Source: Pseudooceanicola algae
GTDB lineage: Bacteria > Pseudomonadota > Alphaproteobacteria > Rhodobacterales > Rhodobacteraceae
Length of the DNA: 64,000 nucleotides
Direction of reading: 5' to 3'
NCBI RefSeq assembly: GCF_003590145.2
Contig: NZ_CP060436.1
Location: 3,426,501 to 3,490,500, forward strand
Below, one piece after another: positions 54,696-63,524 of the stretch. A program made the translations under genes and the position numbers. The first letter of the stretch is position 1; every line of letters starts with the position of its first letter. The notes beneath the pieces were generated by a model that did not search any database, was not told where the DNA came from, and saw nothing but the letters and a program-made list of their open reading frames with translations.

Positions 54696-55408
54696 TTCGC
54701 TGCTGCTCCGACACCCAGGTAGACGCGTTTCACTTCGGGGTGATCCAGCATCTCTTCGCCCGATCCGCTCAGCACCACGCGGCCACTTTCCAGCAGGTAT
54801 CCCCTGTGGCTCAGCGCGAAGGAGAGCTTGGCGTTCTGTTCATTGAAGAGAATGGCGACCCCTCTTTCGTTGATTGATTTCATGATGCCCGACACGGTTT
54901 TAACCATGATCGGCGACAGGCCGAGGAACGGCTCGTCCATCAGCAGCACACGCGGATCGGCCATCAGGCCGCGGGCGATCGCCACCATCTGCTGCTGCCC
55001 GCCGCTCAGCTTTCCGGCGGTTGCGTTCAGGTGGGGTTTGAGATCCGGAAGCGTGTCCAGAACCTCGTCGAAGGCCCGGCGCGCGTCCTTTTGCGGCCGT
55101 GTAAAGGCGCCAAGAAGGATGTTCTCACGAACGCTCATCCGCGGGAAAAGCCGGCGGCGCTCCAGCACGATGCTCATGCCCTGACGCGGCCGCGTGGTCG
55201 CCGATTTGCCCTGCAGGTCGGTGCCGTTCAGGATGACCGCGCCCGATGATGCCTTCTTCAGCCCCATGGCCGCTTTCAGGACCGTGCTCTTGCCCGATCC
55301 GTTTGGCCCCATGACCGAAACGATCTCGCCGCGCCCGACAGACATCGACACGTCCCAAAGGACCTGCGTCGAGCCGTAATGCACATTGATACCCTTCAGC
55401 TCAAGCAT
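54692..55408 (-). CDS. livF: ABC ATP-binding protein LivF
   Basis: A 238-residue ATPase. Walker A GPNGSGKST, signature LSGGQQQMVAIARGL, Walker B VLLMDEPFLGLSP, and FNEQNAK at the H-loop position, where LivF proteins characteristically carry Gln instead of His. It overlaps livG by 8 bases. Confidence 0.94.
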   Translation of the reverse strand: MLELKGINVHYGSTQVLWDVSMSVGRGEIVSVMGPNGSGKSTVLKAAMGLKKASSGAVILNGTDLQGKSATTRPRQGMSIVLERRRLFPRMSVRENILLGAFTRPQKDARRAFDEVLDTLPDLKPHLNATAGKLSGGQQQMVAIARGLMADPRVLLMDEPFLGLSPIMVKTVSGIMKSINERGVAILFNEQNAKLSFALSHRGYLLESGRVVLSGSGEEMLDHPEVKRVYLGVGAAAK

Positions 55409-56129
55409 CGCTATCTCCCAGATAGATACTGCGGACGGCCGCGTGTTCGGCGACCTCCTGCATGGTGCCTGTCACGAGGACCTTTCCGCGATTGAGGAAG
55501 ATCGCCTCGTCGGCGAGGCCGAAGAGCACCTCCATGTTGTGCTCAACGACCAGGACAGTGATCCCACGCTCTTCGCGCAGCCGTCTGATCAGGTCGAGGA
55601 TCTGCGGAATGCTGGGCCGATCGACGCCGCCGGTGACCTCGTCGAGAAGAAGCAGACGGGGTTTTGTCGCCAGGGCGCGGGCCAGTTCCAGTCGCTTTCG
55701 CTGCCCGGTGCTGAGCGTGCGCGCGGGTTCGTCAAGCTTGGCGCTCAGGCCAACAAACTCGACGTACTCGGCAGCCTCGTCGCGGGCGGCAGCCATGCTT
55801 TGCCCGCGCGACACGATGGCGACCATCACGTTCTCGATCACCGTCAGCCCGCTGAAGGGCTGCGTGATCTGGAATGTCCGCGCGATTCCCTTCGCGCTTC
55901 GAAGGCTGGAGGTCGCCTTCGTCACGTCCGTATCACCCAGGCGGATAGATCCCTGCGACGGAGGCACCACCCCGGCCACCACATTGAAAAGGGTGGTCTT
56001 TCCGGCGCCGTTCGGGCCGAGGATGGCCATGGTTTGACCTTCCCTTACGGTAAGGTCGACACGGTCAAGCGCGACAACGCCGCCAAACTGGACGGTCGCT
56101 TGACTGACTTCCAACAAGTTTGCTGTCAT
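55401..56129 (-). CDS. livG: ABC ATP-binding protein LivG
   Basis: A 242-residue ATPase: Walker A GPNGAGKTT, signature LSTGQRKRLELARALA, Walker B LLLLDEVTGGVD and H-loop VVEHNMEVLF. ATG 56129 has GGAG upstream. It is the first gene of the long minus-strand operon ending with the M20 hydrolase at 45304. Confidence 0.94.
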   Translation of the reverse strand: MTANLLEVSQATVQFGGVVALDRVDLTVREGQTMAILGPNGAGKTTLFNVVAGVVPPSQGSIRLGDTDVTKATSSLRSAKGIARTFQITQPFSGLTVIENVMVAIVSRGQSMAAARDEAAEYVEFVGLSAKLDEPARTLSTGQRKRLELARALATKPRLLLLDEVTGGVDRPSIPQILDLIRRLREERGITVLVVEHNMEVLFGLADEAIFLNRGKVLVTGTMQEVAEHAAVRSIYLGDSDA

Positions 56130-56540
56130 TGGCACTCCAGACTTTGCTTGCGGCCAAGCCTGCATGGTCGGGGTCCAGTGACGCAACAATTAATGATAAT
56201 AAATATAAGAAATGGTATTTTTTCGGGCAAACACGGCGGCAGTTGGTCATATTTTCTTCACGTTTTAGATGATCTGCCGCCCTTCCTGCCGGCCGCCGGA
56301 CTGTTTGAAGCTGGAGTCTTGAGACGTGTTTTGCCGGCTGCGAGGCCGGGGGCTGGCCTGCTAACCGTTGAGCGGTTTCTTCGGCATCAACGGGTAGGTT
56401 GAAGTCCCGCAATCATCGAAACGAGGGGCGGATTCTGTTGAAAAGCCCTATGCTTGATCTGGACTGTGGCGTCTGGTTCCCTTGATTTTTGGGGATCTGA
56501 AGGGTTTGCGATGCTTGGAAATCAGAAGGTCCATGCCCGG

Positions 56541-57053
56541 CTATTCTGCGGATTTGATCCGGAGGACAACCTTGATGCCCGTGCTGTCGATTGGCAGGTG
56601 CAACGGCCCTTTGGAGCCACGATAAGGGATGTTGACGGCGAGGGTCTTCTGGCCCCTCTCGGCAGATTGCTTTGCAATCGCCTGCCGGGCAATGGGACGG
56701 CTCAGCGTGCTGAAGTCGGGCACCGACCAGTCAAGGCCGACCAGGCGCAACAAGCTTTCGACGAACCCGGTCGTCTGCCGCAGCGCCATGCCGAACAACA
56801 CCTTCATTGTCAGGCAAGTCTGAATGGCAGAATTGCTGTAAGTCTGCTGGCGACCACGCTTGCCTGTCGGCGCGGCCTCCCAGATCATCTCGGGATCGAA
56901 CCAGATAGTCAGCGAGCCCCGGCGCCTGAGCGCTTCACTGTAGGCTGGCCAGTTTTTTGTCTTGTAGGTCGGGGATGTAGGTCTGCTCATGCATACCAGC
57001 TACCATGCTGAATTCACGAGATGAATCCCTCACAGGATTCGTGCAACAGAGCC
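56541..57053 (-). pseudogene. IS5-family insertion sequence, truncated copy 3
   Basis: The end GGCTCTGTTGCAC begins at 57053; the transposase starts at 56990 (MSRPTSPTYKTKNWPAYSEA) and is open to 56541. RGSLTIWFDPEMIW is intact here, so this copy lacks the insert found in copies 1 and 2. A 45-bp in-frame insert (56652-56696) adds PIARQAIAKQSAERG between TLSR and QKTLAVN. After IDSTGIKV the sequence diverges, so the DDE catalytic end is missing. Confidence 0.85.
56652..56696 (-). repeat. Palindromic insert D (45 bp, in frame) in IS5 transposase copy 3
   Basis: On the minus strand it begins CCCATTGCCCGGCAGGCG and ends GAGAGGGGC. GATTGC-AAA-GCAATC forms a 6-bp hairpin, extended after a bulge by GGCA/TGCC. 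It adds exactly 15 codons and keeps the frame open. Confidence 0.65.
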
Positions 57054-57089
57054 ATTTGGGTCTCGGTCTCTGACAGTATTCGGGAGAAA

Positions 57090-57344
57090 ATGGAGGCCCG
57101 GGATGTTTTGACCCATAACCCGATGCGCAAAATCCGCAAAGTGCGCATCGGCGTGGGTTATTCTTGGTATTACCTCCACAACCTAGGCTCAGGGCCCATT
57201 GATTTCAGAGGAAGGGCATGGTTCACCGCGCGAAAACTGAGCGGTGATATGTCTGATCTCTTCTGGCTGGGCGATGCGCTGATGGCGCGTCTAGGCTCTG
57301 GACTCAAAACCACGCGCCGCGAACGAGTTGGCAATCCCATCTAA
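57090..57344 (+). CDS. Possible small protein downstream of IS5 copy 3, unknown
   Basis: An 84-codon frame with GGGAGAAA directly before the ATG (MEARDVLTHNPMRKIRKVRI) and a protein-like middle part (YSWYYLHNLGSGPIDFRGRA). It ends 26 bases before the convergent TetR gene. No family is recognised. It may be a remnant of the element on whose edge it lies. Confidence 0.35.
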   Translation: MEARDVLTHNPMRKIRKVRIGVGYSWYYLHNLGSGPIDFRGRAWFTARKLSGDMSDLFWLGDALMARLGSGLKTTRRERVGNPI

Positions 57345-57370
57345 ACTCAACGCTTCGGCCAAGCCTCAGT

Positions 57371-58009
57371 TCAGCGTGCAGGCATGGACCTCAGCGCATT
57401 GAGCTGATCGCGGCCAATGACCCTTTCGATCGTCCAAAAGGTCAATGACAGGGCTTTGTCCCTCGACATGGTCTTGTCGGTCCCACGCCGCAGCCACAGG
57501 CCGTCGATCTGAGCCCCGATGGAATAGCTCAACTGGGCGGCTTCATCCTTTGATAGAATCGGAAGCACCGCCGACGCCACGTTCGACGACAGCCGCGCAT
57601 AGAACAGCTTCTGCAGCTTCGCGAACCTGGGGTCGCTCCCCGAGGCGGCGCAGATGGATAGCCAAGCGCAGGCGATCTTTTCTTCGAAATGGCTGTCGGG
57701 AAAATTGCCTTCGATGATACCGGCAAGCCGCTCCCACCGGGTCGTGGCGTGGCGCATGTTATCGACGACCTGCTCTACCAAAACCCTGTTGTTCTGGCGC
57801 ACCATGGCAAAGAGGACTTCGTCCTTACCGGAGAAATAGTAGGTCAGGATGCCCTGAGACATCCCAGCCTCCTTGCAGATGCGCGTGGTGGTCAGACCAG
57901 ACAGGCCATGCCGCAGGAAGACACGATGCGCCCCGTCGATCAGTTCCTGCCGCCGCAGGTCCTCGATGCGTGTCCGGCCGGGTTTTTTTGCGGCCCGTGT
58001 CTTCGCCAT
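57371..58009 (-). CDS. TetR-family regulator, BetI-like
   Basis: A 212-residue repressor. The HTH is RRQELIDGAHRVFLRHGLSG followed by TTTRICKEAGMSQGILTYYFSGKDEVLFA, close to BetI, the choline-responsive regulator. It is the last gene of the adh-proX-proV-proW run, 15 bp after proW, which fits control of betaine or choline use. ATG 58009 has GAGGT upstream. Confidence 0.88.
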   Translation of the reverse strand: MAKTRAAKKPGRTRIEDLRRQELIDGAHRVFLRHGLSGLTTTRICKEAGMSQGILTYYFSGKDEVLFAMVRQNNRVLVEQVVDNMRHATTRWERLAGIIEGNFPDSHFEEKIACAWLSICAASGSDPRFAKLQKLFYARLSSNVASAVLPILSKDEAAQLSYSIGAQIDGLWLRRGTDKTMSRDKALSLTFWTIERVIGRDQLNALRSMPAR

Positions 58010-58024
58010 TCTCGACCTCAAGGT

Positions 58025-60040
58025 TCAATTGCGCCTCAGCATGCGATCCGCGATCATGGCGAGCAAGGCAATCGACAGACCGGACACAAGGCCAAGACCG
58101 GCATTTGCGTTTCCGAGCGCGATATAGACTTGCTGCCCCAGATCACGCGTGCCGACAAGTGCCGCGATGACCAGCATCGAGATCGCATACATGATCGTCT
58201 GGTTCACGCCAAGTCGGATGGCGGGGCCGGCCAGCGGGATTTTTACGTCGGTCAGCATCTGCCAGCGGGTGACCCCCATCTGCCGGGCCGCCTCGACGAG
58301 GTGGGGTGGCACGCCGCGCAGCCCGTGTTCGACATAGCGGATCGGCGGGACAACCGCGTAGACCATGATCGCGATCAGCGCTGTGAACTCACCCACGCGG
58401 AAGAGCATGAGGGCGGGGATCAGAAAGACGAATTGCGGCAGCGTTTGCAACGCGTCGGCAATGGGGCGGACGATCTTCGAAATCATGTCGTTTTCGGCGG
58501 CGGCGACGCCTATGGCCCCGCCGATCAATATGCAGAGCATCACCGCGATCCCCGTCAAGTAGAGCGATTGCACGAAGGGTTGCCACATGCCCGACAGCAG
58601 GATCAGCGCCAGCGCGCCCAGCACCGTTGCCGCGAGGCCCGCACCGCGCTGCAGGCTGGCGGCCAGCAGAGCGATGATCACAATGCAGGGCCAGGGGAAG
58701 CGGGCAAGGCCGGAATATAGGACGAGGCCGGTGAAGAGGACCAGAAGGGCCAGGCCCAACTGGCGGCGGGCAACGATCCCGGCCAGCGCCAGCACCGTGA
58801 TGCCAATGGCCGGGATAAACCATGGTGGGGCCGTGAAGCCCCAAACCATCGGGCTGGCCGAGGCAATGACACCGATGCGCATCGGAAGGATTATTCCGTA
58901 ATTGAGGCCGTTGCGCAGGGCCGAGAAGAACGGATCGCTCCAGCCAACGAAGACAAGCAGCCAAGCGTCCAGCGTCTTGGCTGCGGCAAAGCCGAAGCCT
59001 CGGGGAAGGATGTCAAGCGAGGGGAAGGCGATGCGCACCAGTGCCCCGGCCGCGACGATGGCGATCATCACCGGCACCAGCCAGCGATCAGGGGCAAGGA
59101 CAACGCCCCGGGGCGACCCGGTGGCCAGCGCGCCGGTGATCCGGTCAAGCACGATGGCCATGGCCACGATAACGACACCGGACAGTAGGCTGCGGCCCAG
59201 TTCGGCCGAGCGCATGGCCGACAGGACCTCCCATCCGATATCGTTGAACCCACCGATGATGGCGACGATGATCACCATGCTCAGAGAGGCCATGGTTGTT
59301 TGGTTGACCCCGACCAAAAGCTGGCGCCGCGCGGCGGGTAGCTTGGCCGTCCAGAATAACTGAGCCGGGGTAGCGCCATTCATTCGCCCGGCTTCCAGGA
59401 TGACGGGCGGTACGCCGTGCAGGCCCACGATCGTGTTCCGCGCCATCGGCGGGATGGCAAAGATCACGCTGGCGATCATGCCCGCCGAGGGGCCGAAGCC
59501 GAAGACAATCAGAAGGGGGATCAGGTAGGCGAAGGCCGGGAAGGTTTGCATCAGGTCCAGGATGACCGTCAGTACACCTTCGATCCGCGCCCAGAGGTGG
59601 CCCGCCACGCCCAGGGCGAAGCCGATCAGGATTGCCGGGGGCAAGGACAGCAACACGATTGCGAAGGTGTTCATCGCCTGCGGCCAGTACCCGACGGTAA
59701 CGATGTACAGTTGCATGGCAACGCCAAAGAAGGCCAGCCCGCGTCCAGCGGTCCGCAGGGCCAGCAGAAACAGCACCAGGGTGAAGAACGGCCAAGGCAC
59801 GAAAAGCAGAACCTGGCGCAGCCACCTCAGCGGCACGGCGATCAGCGTGGCAAGGCCGCGGCCCAGCGGTTGCAAGGTCTCAAAGGCCGGGTCCAGTATG
59901 AGATTCAGCCAATCGGCCAGCGGGAGTTGCCATGACTGGGGGAAGGCTGAGACCCAGGGCAGATGCGGTGCGGCCAGGACCAGCAGGAAACAGGCGACAA
60001 AGGCGGCACCCCAGAGCGATAGGCGGGCAAGTCTGGTCAT
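58025..60040 (-). CDS. proW: Betaine-type ABC permease, tandem duplicated ProW
   Basis: A 671-residue membrane protein with two ProW-like halves. The first half has its coupling loop around ILEAGRMNGATPAQLFWTAKLP and VGVNQTTMASLSMVIIVAII; the second has LVEAARQMGVTRWQMLTDVKIP and LGVNQTIMYAISMLVIAALV. Each half therefore supplies one permease domain, so a single chain can form the membrane core. The ATG at 60040 lies one base after the proV stop codon. Confidence 0.9.
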   Translation of the reverse strand: MTRLARLSLWGAAFVACFLLVLAAPHLPWVSAFPQSWQLPLADWLNLILDPAFETLQPLGRGLATLIAVPLRWLRQVLLFVPWPFFTLVLFLLALRTAGRGLAFFGVAMQLYIVTVGYWPQAMNTFAIVLLSLPPAILIGFALGVAGHLWARIEGVLTVILDLMQTFPAFAYLIPLLIVFGFGPSAGMIASVIFAIPPMARNTIVGLHGVPPVILEAGRMNGATPAQLFWTAKLPAARRQLLVGVNQTTMASLSMVIIVAIIGGFNDIGWEVLSAMRSAELGRSLLSGVVIVAMAIVLDRITGALATGSPRGVVLAPDRWLVPVMIAIVAAGALVRIAFPSLDILPRGFGFAAAKTLDAWLLVFVGWSDPFFSALRNGLNYGIILPMRIGVIASASPMVWGFTAPPWFIPAIGITVLALAGIVARRQLGLALLVLFTGLVLYSGLARFPWPCIVIIALLAASLQRGAGLAATVLGALALILLSGMWQPFVQSLYLTGIAVMLCILIGGAIGVAAAENDMISKIVRPIADALQTLPQFVFLIPALMLFRVGEFTALIAIMVYAVVPPIRYVEHGLRGVPPHLVEAARQMGVTRWQMLTDVKIPLAGPAIRLGVNQTIMYAISMLVIAALVGTRDLGQQVYIALGNANAGLGLVSGLSIALLAMIADRMLRRN

Positions 60041-60041
60041 T

Positions 60042-61121
60042 TCAGCGCCCCGTGTCATTGTCCTGGCGGCCATGCTGCCCGAGGATACGCAGAACCCGCG
60101 CGGCCGAAAGTTGACCGCCGCCGTACTTGCCCTTGGGCCGCACGGTGAATCCCGTAGCGCCGGTCGCGATATCGTTGAGAAGGGACTCAACAGTCCGGTC
60201 GCCGTCCACCTCTCGAGCGCCCGCCTCGGCGTCGTCCGGCATGGCAATGTCCCCAAGGCGCAGGACCGCGGCCGGCGAGACATCGGCGGTAAAATCGGCG
60301 ACGTAATCGTCGGCGGGCCGAAGGATCAGATCCGCCGGGCTGCCAATCTGTACAACGCGGCCGTCGCGCAGGATGGCGATGCGATCGGCCAGCCGGCAAG
60401 CCTCGGCAATGTCGTGGGTAATGAAGACGATCGTCTTGTGCAGGCGCTGCTGAAGGTCGAGGAACTCGTCCTGCATCTGCCGGCGGATCATCGGATCGAG
60501 CGCCGAGAAGGGTTCGTCGAGGAACCACAAGTCGGGCTCCACCGCCAGGCTGCGGGCGATGCCCACCCGTTGCTGCTGACCGCCAGAGAGCTGATGCGGA
60601 AAGGCATTCTCGCGCCCGTCAAGGCTGACAAGCTCAATCATCTGCCGGGCTCGTGCTTCCCGTTCGGCCCTCGGCAAGCCTTGCAGTTTCAGAGGGTAGG
60701 CAACGTTTCCCAAGACGGTCAAATGCGGCATGAGCCCGAAGTTCTGAAAGACCATGCCCATCTTGTGGCGCCGGATCTCGATCAATTCGCGCGGAGAGAC
60801 GGACAGCAAATCCTTGCCATCCAGCCGGACCTCTCCGAACTCGGCGTCGATCAGCCGCGTCAGGCAGCGGATCAACGTAGATTTGCCTGACCCGGACAGG
60901 CCCATGATCACGAAGATCTCGCCCTCTTGTACCTCGAAACTGACATCGACCAGCGCCGGTATTCGACCGGACTCCCGAAGCTGCCGCGCAAACGCCTCAC
61001 TCCCTTTTGCCAGCCCCGGCGTCTGGACGCGACGGAGGGGAGATCCGTAGACCTTCCAGAGGTTCCGGCAGGAGATTTTGATCGGGCGTGGATTGGCTTG
61101 CGCGGCGCTTGATGGGGGCAT
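60042..61121 (-). CDS. proV: Betaine-type ABC ATP-binding protein ProV
   Basis: A 359-residue ATPase: CRNLWKVYG, Walker A GLSGSGKST, Q-loop FQNFGLMPHLTV, signature LSGGQQQRVGIARSLA, Walker B LWFLDEPFSALDP, H-loop ITHDIAEA. DGRVVQIGSPADLIL and VADFTADV are typical of ProV/OpuAA. After this only a short degenerate C-terminal stretch remains where longer homologues carry tandem CBS domains that sense ionic strength. Confidence 0.92.
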   Translation of the reverse strand: MPPSSAAQANPRPIKISCRNLWKVYGSPLRRVQTPGLAKGSEAFARQLRESGRIPALVDVSFEVQEGEIFVIMGLSGSGKSTLIRCLTRLIDAEFGEVRLDGKDLLSVSPRELIEIRRHKMGMVFQNFGLMPHLTVLGNVAYPLKLQGLPRAEREARARQMIELVSLDGRENAFPHQLSGGQQQRVGIARSLAVEPDLWFLDEPFSALDPMIRRQMQDEFLDLQQRLHKTIVFITHDIAEACRLADRIAILRDGRVVQIGSPADLILRPADDYVADFTADVSPAAVLRLGDIAMPDDAEAGAREVDGDRTVESLLNDIATGATGFTVRPKGKYGGGQLSAARVLRILGQHGRQDNDTGR

Positions 61122-61163
61122 GGGCTGTCCGTTTGTCGTGGCTGATGCGGCGGAACGGCGTCT

Positions 61164-62105
61164 TCAGTTGACGGCGGCGTCGATCCAAGGTTGCCAGACA
61201 TCGGGGTTGGCCTCGACCCAAGCTGCCACGACCTCCTCCAGGGGCTGTCCATCCTCGAGGATTGCGGACATCATCTGTTCCTGCGCCGAAGAGGAAACCT
61301 GAAGCAATTTCAGGATCTCGTAGCCGGCCGGCCACTTGTCGGCAAAGCCCGACCAAACCACCTTCTCGACCTGGGGAAGCTGCACGCATTTGTCGGGATC
61401 GTCGCTTGCGCAGGGGGGCATGTCGAGCCAACCGAGATCAATTTCGGCCAGCACATGATGCGGCGCCCAGAACATTAGCAGCAGAGGGCTTTCCGTGGCA
61501 ACCGAGGCGCGCAATTCGGCCAGCATTGCACCTTCGGATCCGCCGGGAATGGCCATCAAAGGCAGATCGTTGTCGGCGATAATCTCGCCACTGCGCGAGC
61601 CCCAGTCGGCGGGATAATCCAGCAGGCGGCCATTGGGCAGCGTATCCGTCGTCGCAAGCGCAGCGGCGCAGGCCGGATCCTTGAGCGCGGTCCAGTCTGG
61701 CAAGCCGGGACAGATCTCTTCCATGAATTTCGGGTAGGCCCAACCCTCGCGGGTCTCCAGGCCGAGCGATCCTATGTTCTCGATGTCGCCGGCTGCCAGC
61801 GCCTGGGGATAGATGTCGCCGACGTTGTTGCTCCAGATCTCGACCGTGGCGCTGAGGGTGCCGTCGGACAAGCCTGAATATTGCGGGAAGCTACCGGCGG
61901 TGATGTATTCGACGGTGTAGCCTGCCTTTCCCAGCACCATTCCAGCGATCTGTGTCGAAACCTGCGCGCCGGTCCATTCCAGAACGGCCAGTTTGATCGG
62001 GTCCTGCGTGTCGCCCAGCTCGGCCGCCATGGCGGCGCCCGTAGTCAACATGGCGCCGATGGCAAGGGCCGAGGCGGCGGTGTGGGGCGTGCGTTTCTTC
62101 ATCAT
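61164..62105 (-). CDS. proX: Glycine betaine/choline-type ABC substrate-binding protein
   Basis: A 313-residue periplasmic protein (OpuAC family). The signal peptide ends GAAMAA before ELGDTQDPIKLAVLEWTGAQ. YTVEYITAGSFPQYSGLSDG and SATVEIWSNNVG are family blocks, with several Trp (WTGAQ, EIWSNN, MFWAPHHV) of the kind that form the aromatic cage for quaternary ammonium. The cognate ATPase and permease follow. Two ATGs in tandem precede KKRTP. Confidence 0.9.
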   Translation of the reverse strand: MMKKRTPHTAASALAIGAMLTTGAAMAAELGDTQDPIKLAVLEWTGAQVSTQIAGMVLGKAGYTVEYITAGSFPQYSGLSDGTLSATVEIWSNNVGDIYPQALAAGDIENIGSLGLETREGWAYPKFMEEICPGLPDWTALKDPACAAALATTDTLPNGRLLDYPADWGSRSGEIIADNDLPLMAIPGGSEGAMLAELRASVATESPLLLMFWAPHHVLAEIDLGWLDMPPCASDDPDKCVQLPQVEKVVWSGFADKWPAGYEILKLLQVSSSAQEQMMSAILEDGQPLEEVVAAWVEANPDVWQPWIDAAVN

Positions 62106-62111
62106 TTATTT

Positions 62112-62140
62112 CCCTGTTCTTGTTCTTGTTCTTGTTCTTG
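62112..62140 (-). repeat. Hexanucleotide tandem repeat in the proX leader
   Basis: About four copies of TTCTTG (CAAGAA on the coding strand) lie 10-30 bases upstream of proX, just before its AGGGA ribosome-binding site, in the 59-bp gap after adh. Confidence 0.75.
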
Positions 62141-62164
62141 TTTGCGTTATCCGATCGGTCCGTT

Positions 62165-63166
62165 TCAGAACCGGATCGCGTAACGGGCTGGAGCCCGGCC
62201 TTCGGCCAGTTCGCGCAGTGCGCGCCCGGCGTCTTGGATAGGAATTTCGGTGACGGTGGAGGTTAGCGGATCTTTGACCTGTATCTGCATCAGCGCATCC
62301 ATCTGCTGCATGGTCCCCACCGATGTGCCAGTGATGGTGATGCCCGAGCCGGTCAGCCATTCCTGGTTCAGCGGCACCGGTTCGGACACCATGGCGGCGG
62401 CGACGACTCGACCCAGCGGGCGGACCATGTCGAGCATCGGCTGCCAGGTGCCCGTGGTGGGCGCGAAATTGATGCAGACATCGGCGCGTGCGCGGAGGGT
62501 CTCGATCTCCGTGGCATCGGCACCATTGACCGCGAGGCTGGCACCATTGGCCTGCGACAACGCCAGTTTCGATGGATCGCGGTCGACGGCGATGACATGG
62601 GCGCCGCGGCGCTTGGCGAACTGGATCGCATACTGTCCAAGGCCACCGCAACCGAACACGGCACAGCATTCGCCCGGCTCGAGCTGGGCCCGGTCGAGCG
62701 CGCCATACGCCGTCAGCCCCGCACACATCAGTGGCGCCAGCGCCGAGGCCTCGCCGCCCGGCACGCGGGCCGTGAAAGCAGCATTGGTTACGACGTATTC
62801 CGCGAAGGTGCCGGGCACATCCAAGCCGTGCGCCCGCTGGGACTGGCAGAAGTTGTGCAGCCCCGCGCGGCATTCGATACATGTGCCGCAGGTGTCATGC
62901 AGCCAAGCAGCGCCGGCGCGATCCCCGATTGCCCAGCCTTCCACACCCTCGCCTATAGCCGCGACGGTGCCTACCCCCTCATGGCCCAAGATGAAGGGGT
63001 CGGGCGTGTTGCCGGTGTGATAGCTACCTTCCCAGATGTGGACATCGGAATGGCAGACACCGGAAGCTTCGAGCTGGATCAGAAGTTGGCCGGGTCCCGG
63101 TTCGGGTCGGGGTATCCGCTTCACGACAAGCGGGGATCCATAGTTCACGAGGACGGCTGCCAACAT
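62165..63166 (-). CDS. Zinc-dependent alcohol dehydrogenase, AdhP type
   Basis: A 333-residue MDR-family dehydrogenase. Catalytic zinc ligands are in ASGVCHSDVH and ILGHEGVG; the structural zinc Cys set is TCGTCIECRAGLHNFC; the NAD fold is GCGGLGQYAIQFA with VIAVDRDP. It could oxidise an alcohol to an aldehyde, for example from a choline-like or amino-alcohol substrate brought in by the ABC system, but substrate is not predictable. ATG 63166 is used; in-frame TTGs at 63178 and 63184 are better spaced from GGAG and cannot be excluded. Confidence 0.9.
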   Translation of the reverse strand: MLAAVLVNYGSPLVVKRIPRPEPGPGQLLIQLEASGVCHSDVHIWEGSYHTGNTPDPFILGHEGVGTVAAIGEGVEGWAIGDRAGAAWLHDTCGTCIECRAGLHNFCQSQRAHGLDVPGTFAEYVVTNAAFTARVPGGEASALAPLMCAGLTAYGALDRAQLEPGECCAVFGCGGLGQYAIQFAKRRGAHVIAVDRDPSKLALSQANGASLAVNGADATEIETLRARADVCINFAPTTGTWQPMLDMVRPLGRVVAAAMVSEPVPLNQEWLTGSGITITGTSVGTMQQMDALMQIQVKDPLTSTVTEIPIQDAGRALRELAEGRAPARYAIRF

Positions 63167-63524
63167 CGTTTCGGTCAAGGACAAGTCTCCGTCGAATTGG
63201 GGGCCGTGAATTCGGCCAAGATTGGCTGTTGCACGCCATCTAGAGTTTCACACAGAAATTTGTTAGAGTGAACAATATTTTGTATAAACGGTAAATTTCG
63301 AGTAACTGCAAAAGCTTAGTTGAATGTCCGGCTGGTCGTTTCTTCAGATCTAGTTGCCAATTCTGCGTGCCGTTCCATAACTCGTCCCGGCCCAAAACGG
63401 CCGTCGCGAATCAGTTTAATAAGAGCCCGGAACAGGTCGTTTGGTGTTCTGGAGATCCGCACCGGCGAGGCGCGTCCAGCGCGGGATCTGCGCCTTGAGG
63501 TTCGGGGCTGCTCAGGAGGGCGTT

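Noticed and set aside
45304-56129. Assignment of the operon to arginine, ectoine or kynurenine breakdown
   Set aside because: Single genes resemble parts of each pathway, but the diagnostic partner enzymes of all three are absent, so no named pathway is claimed.
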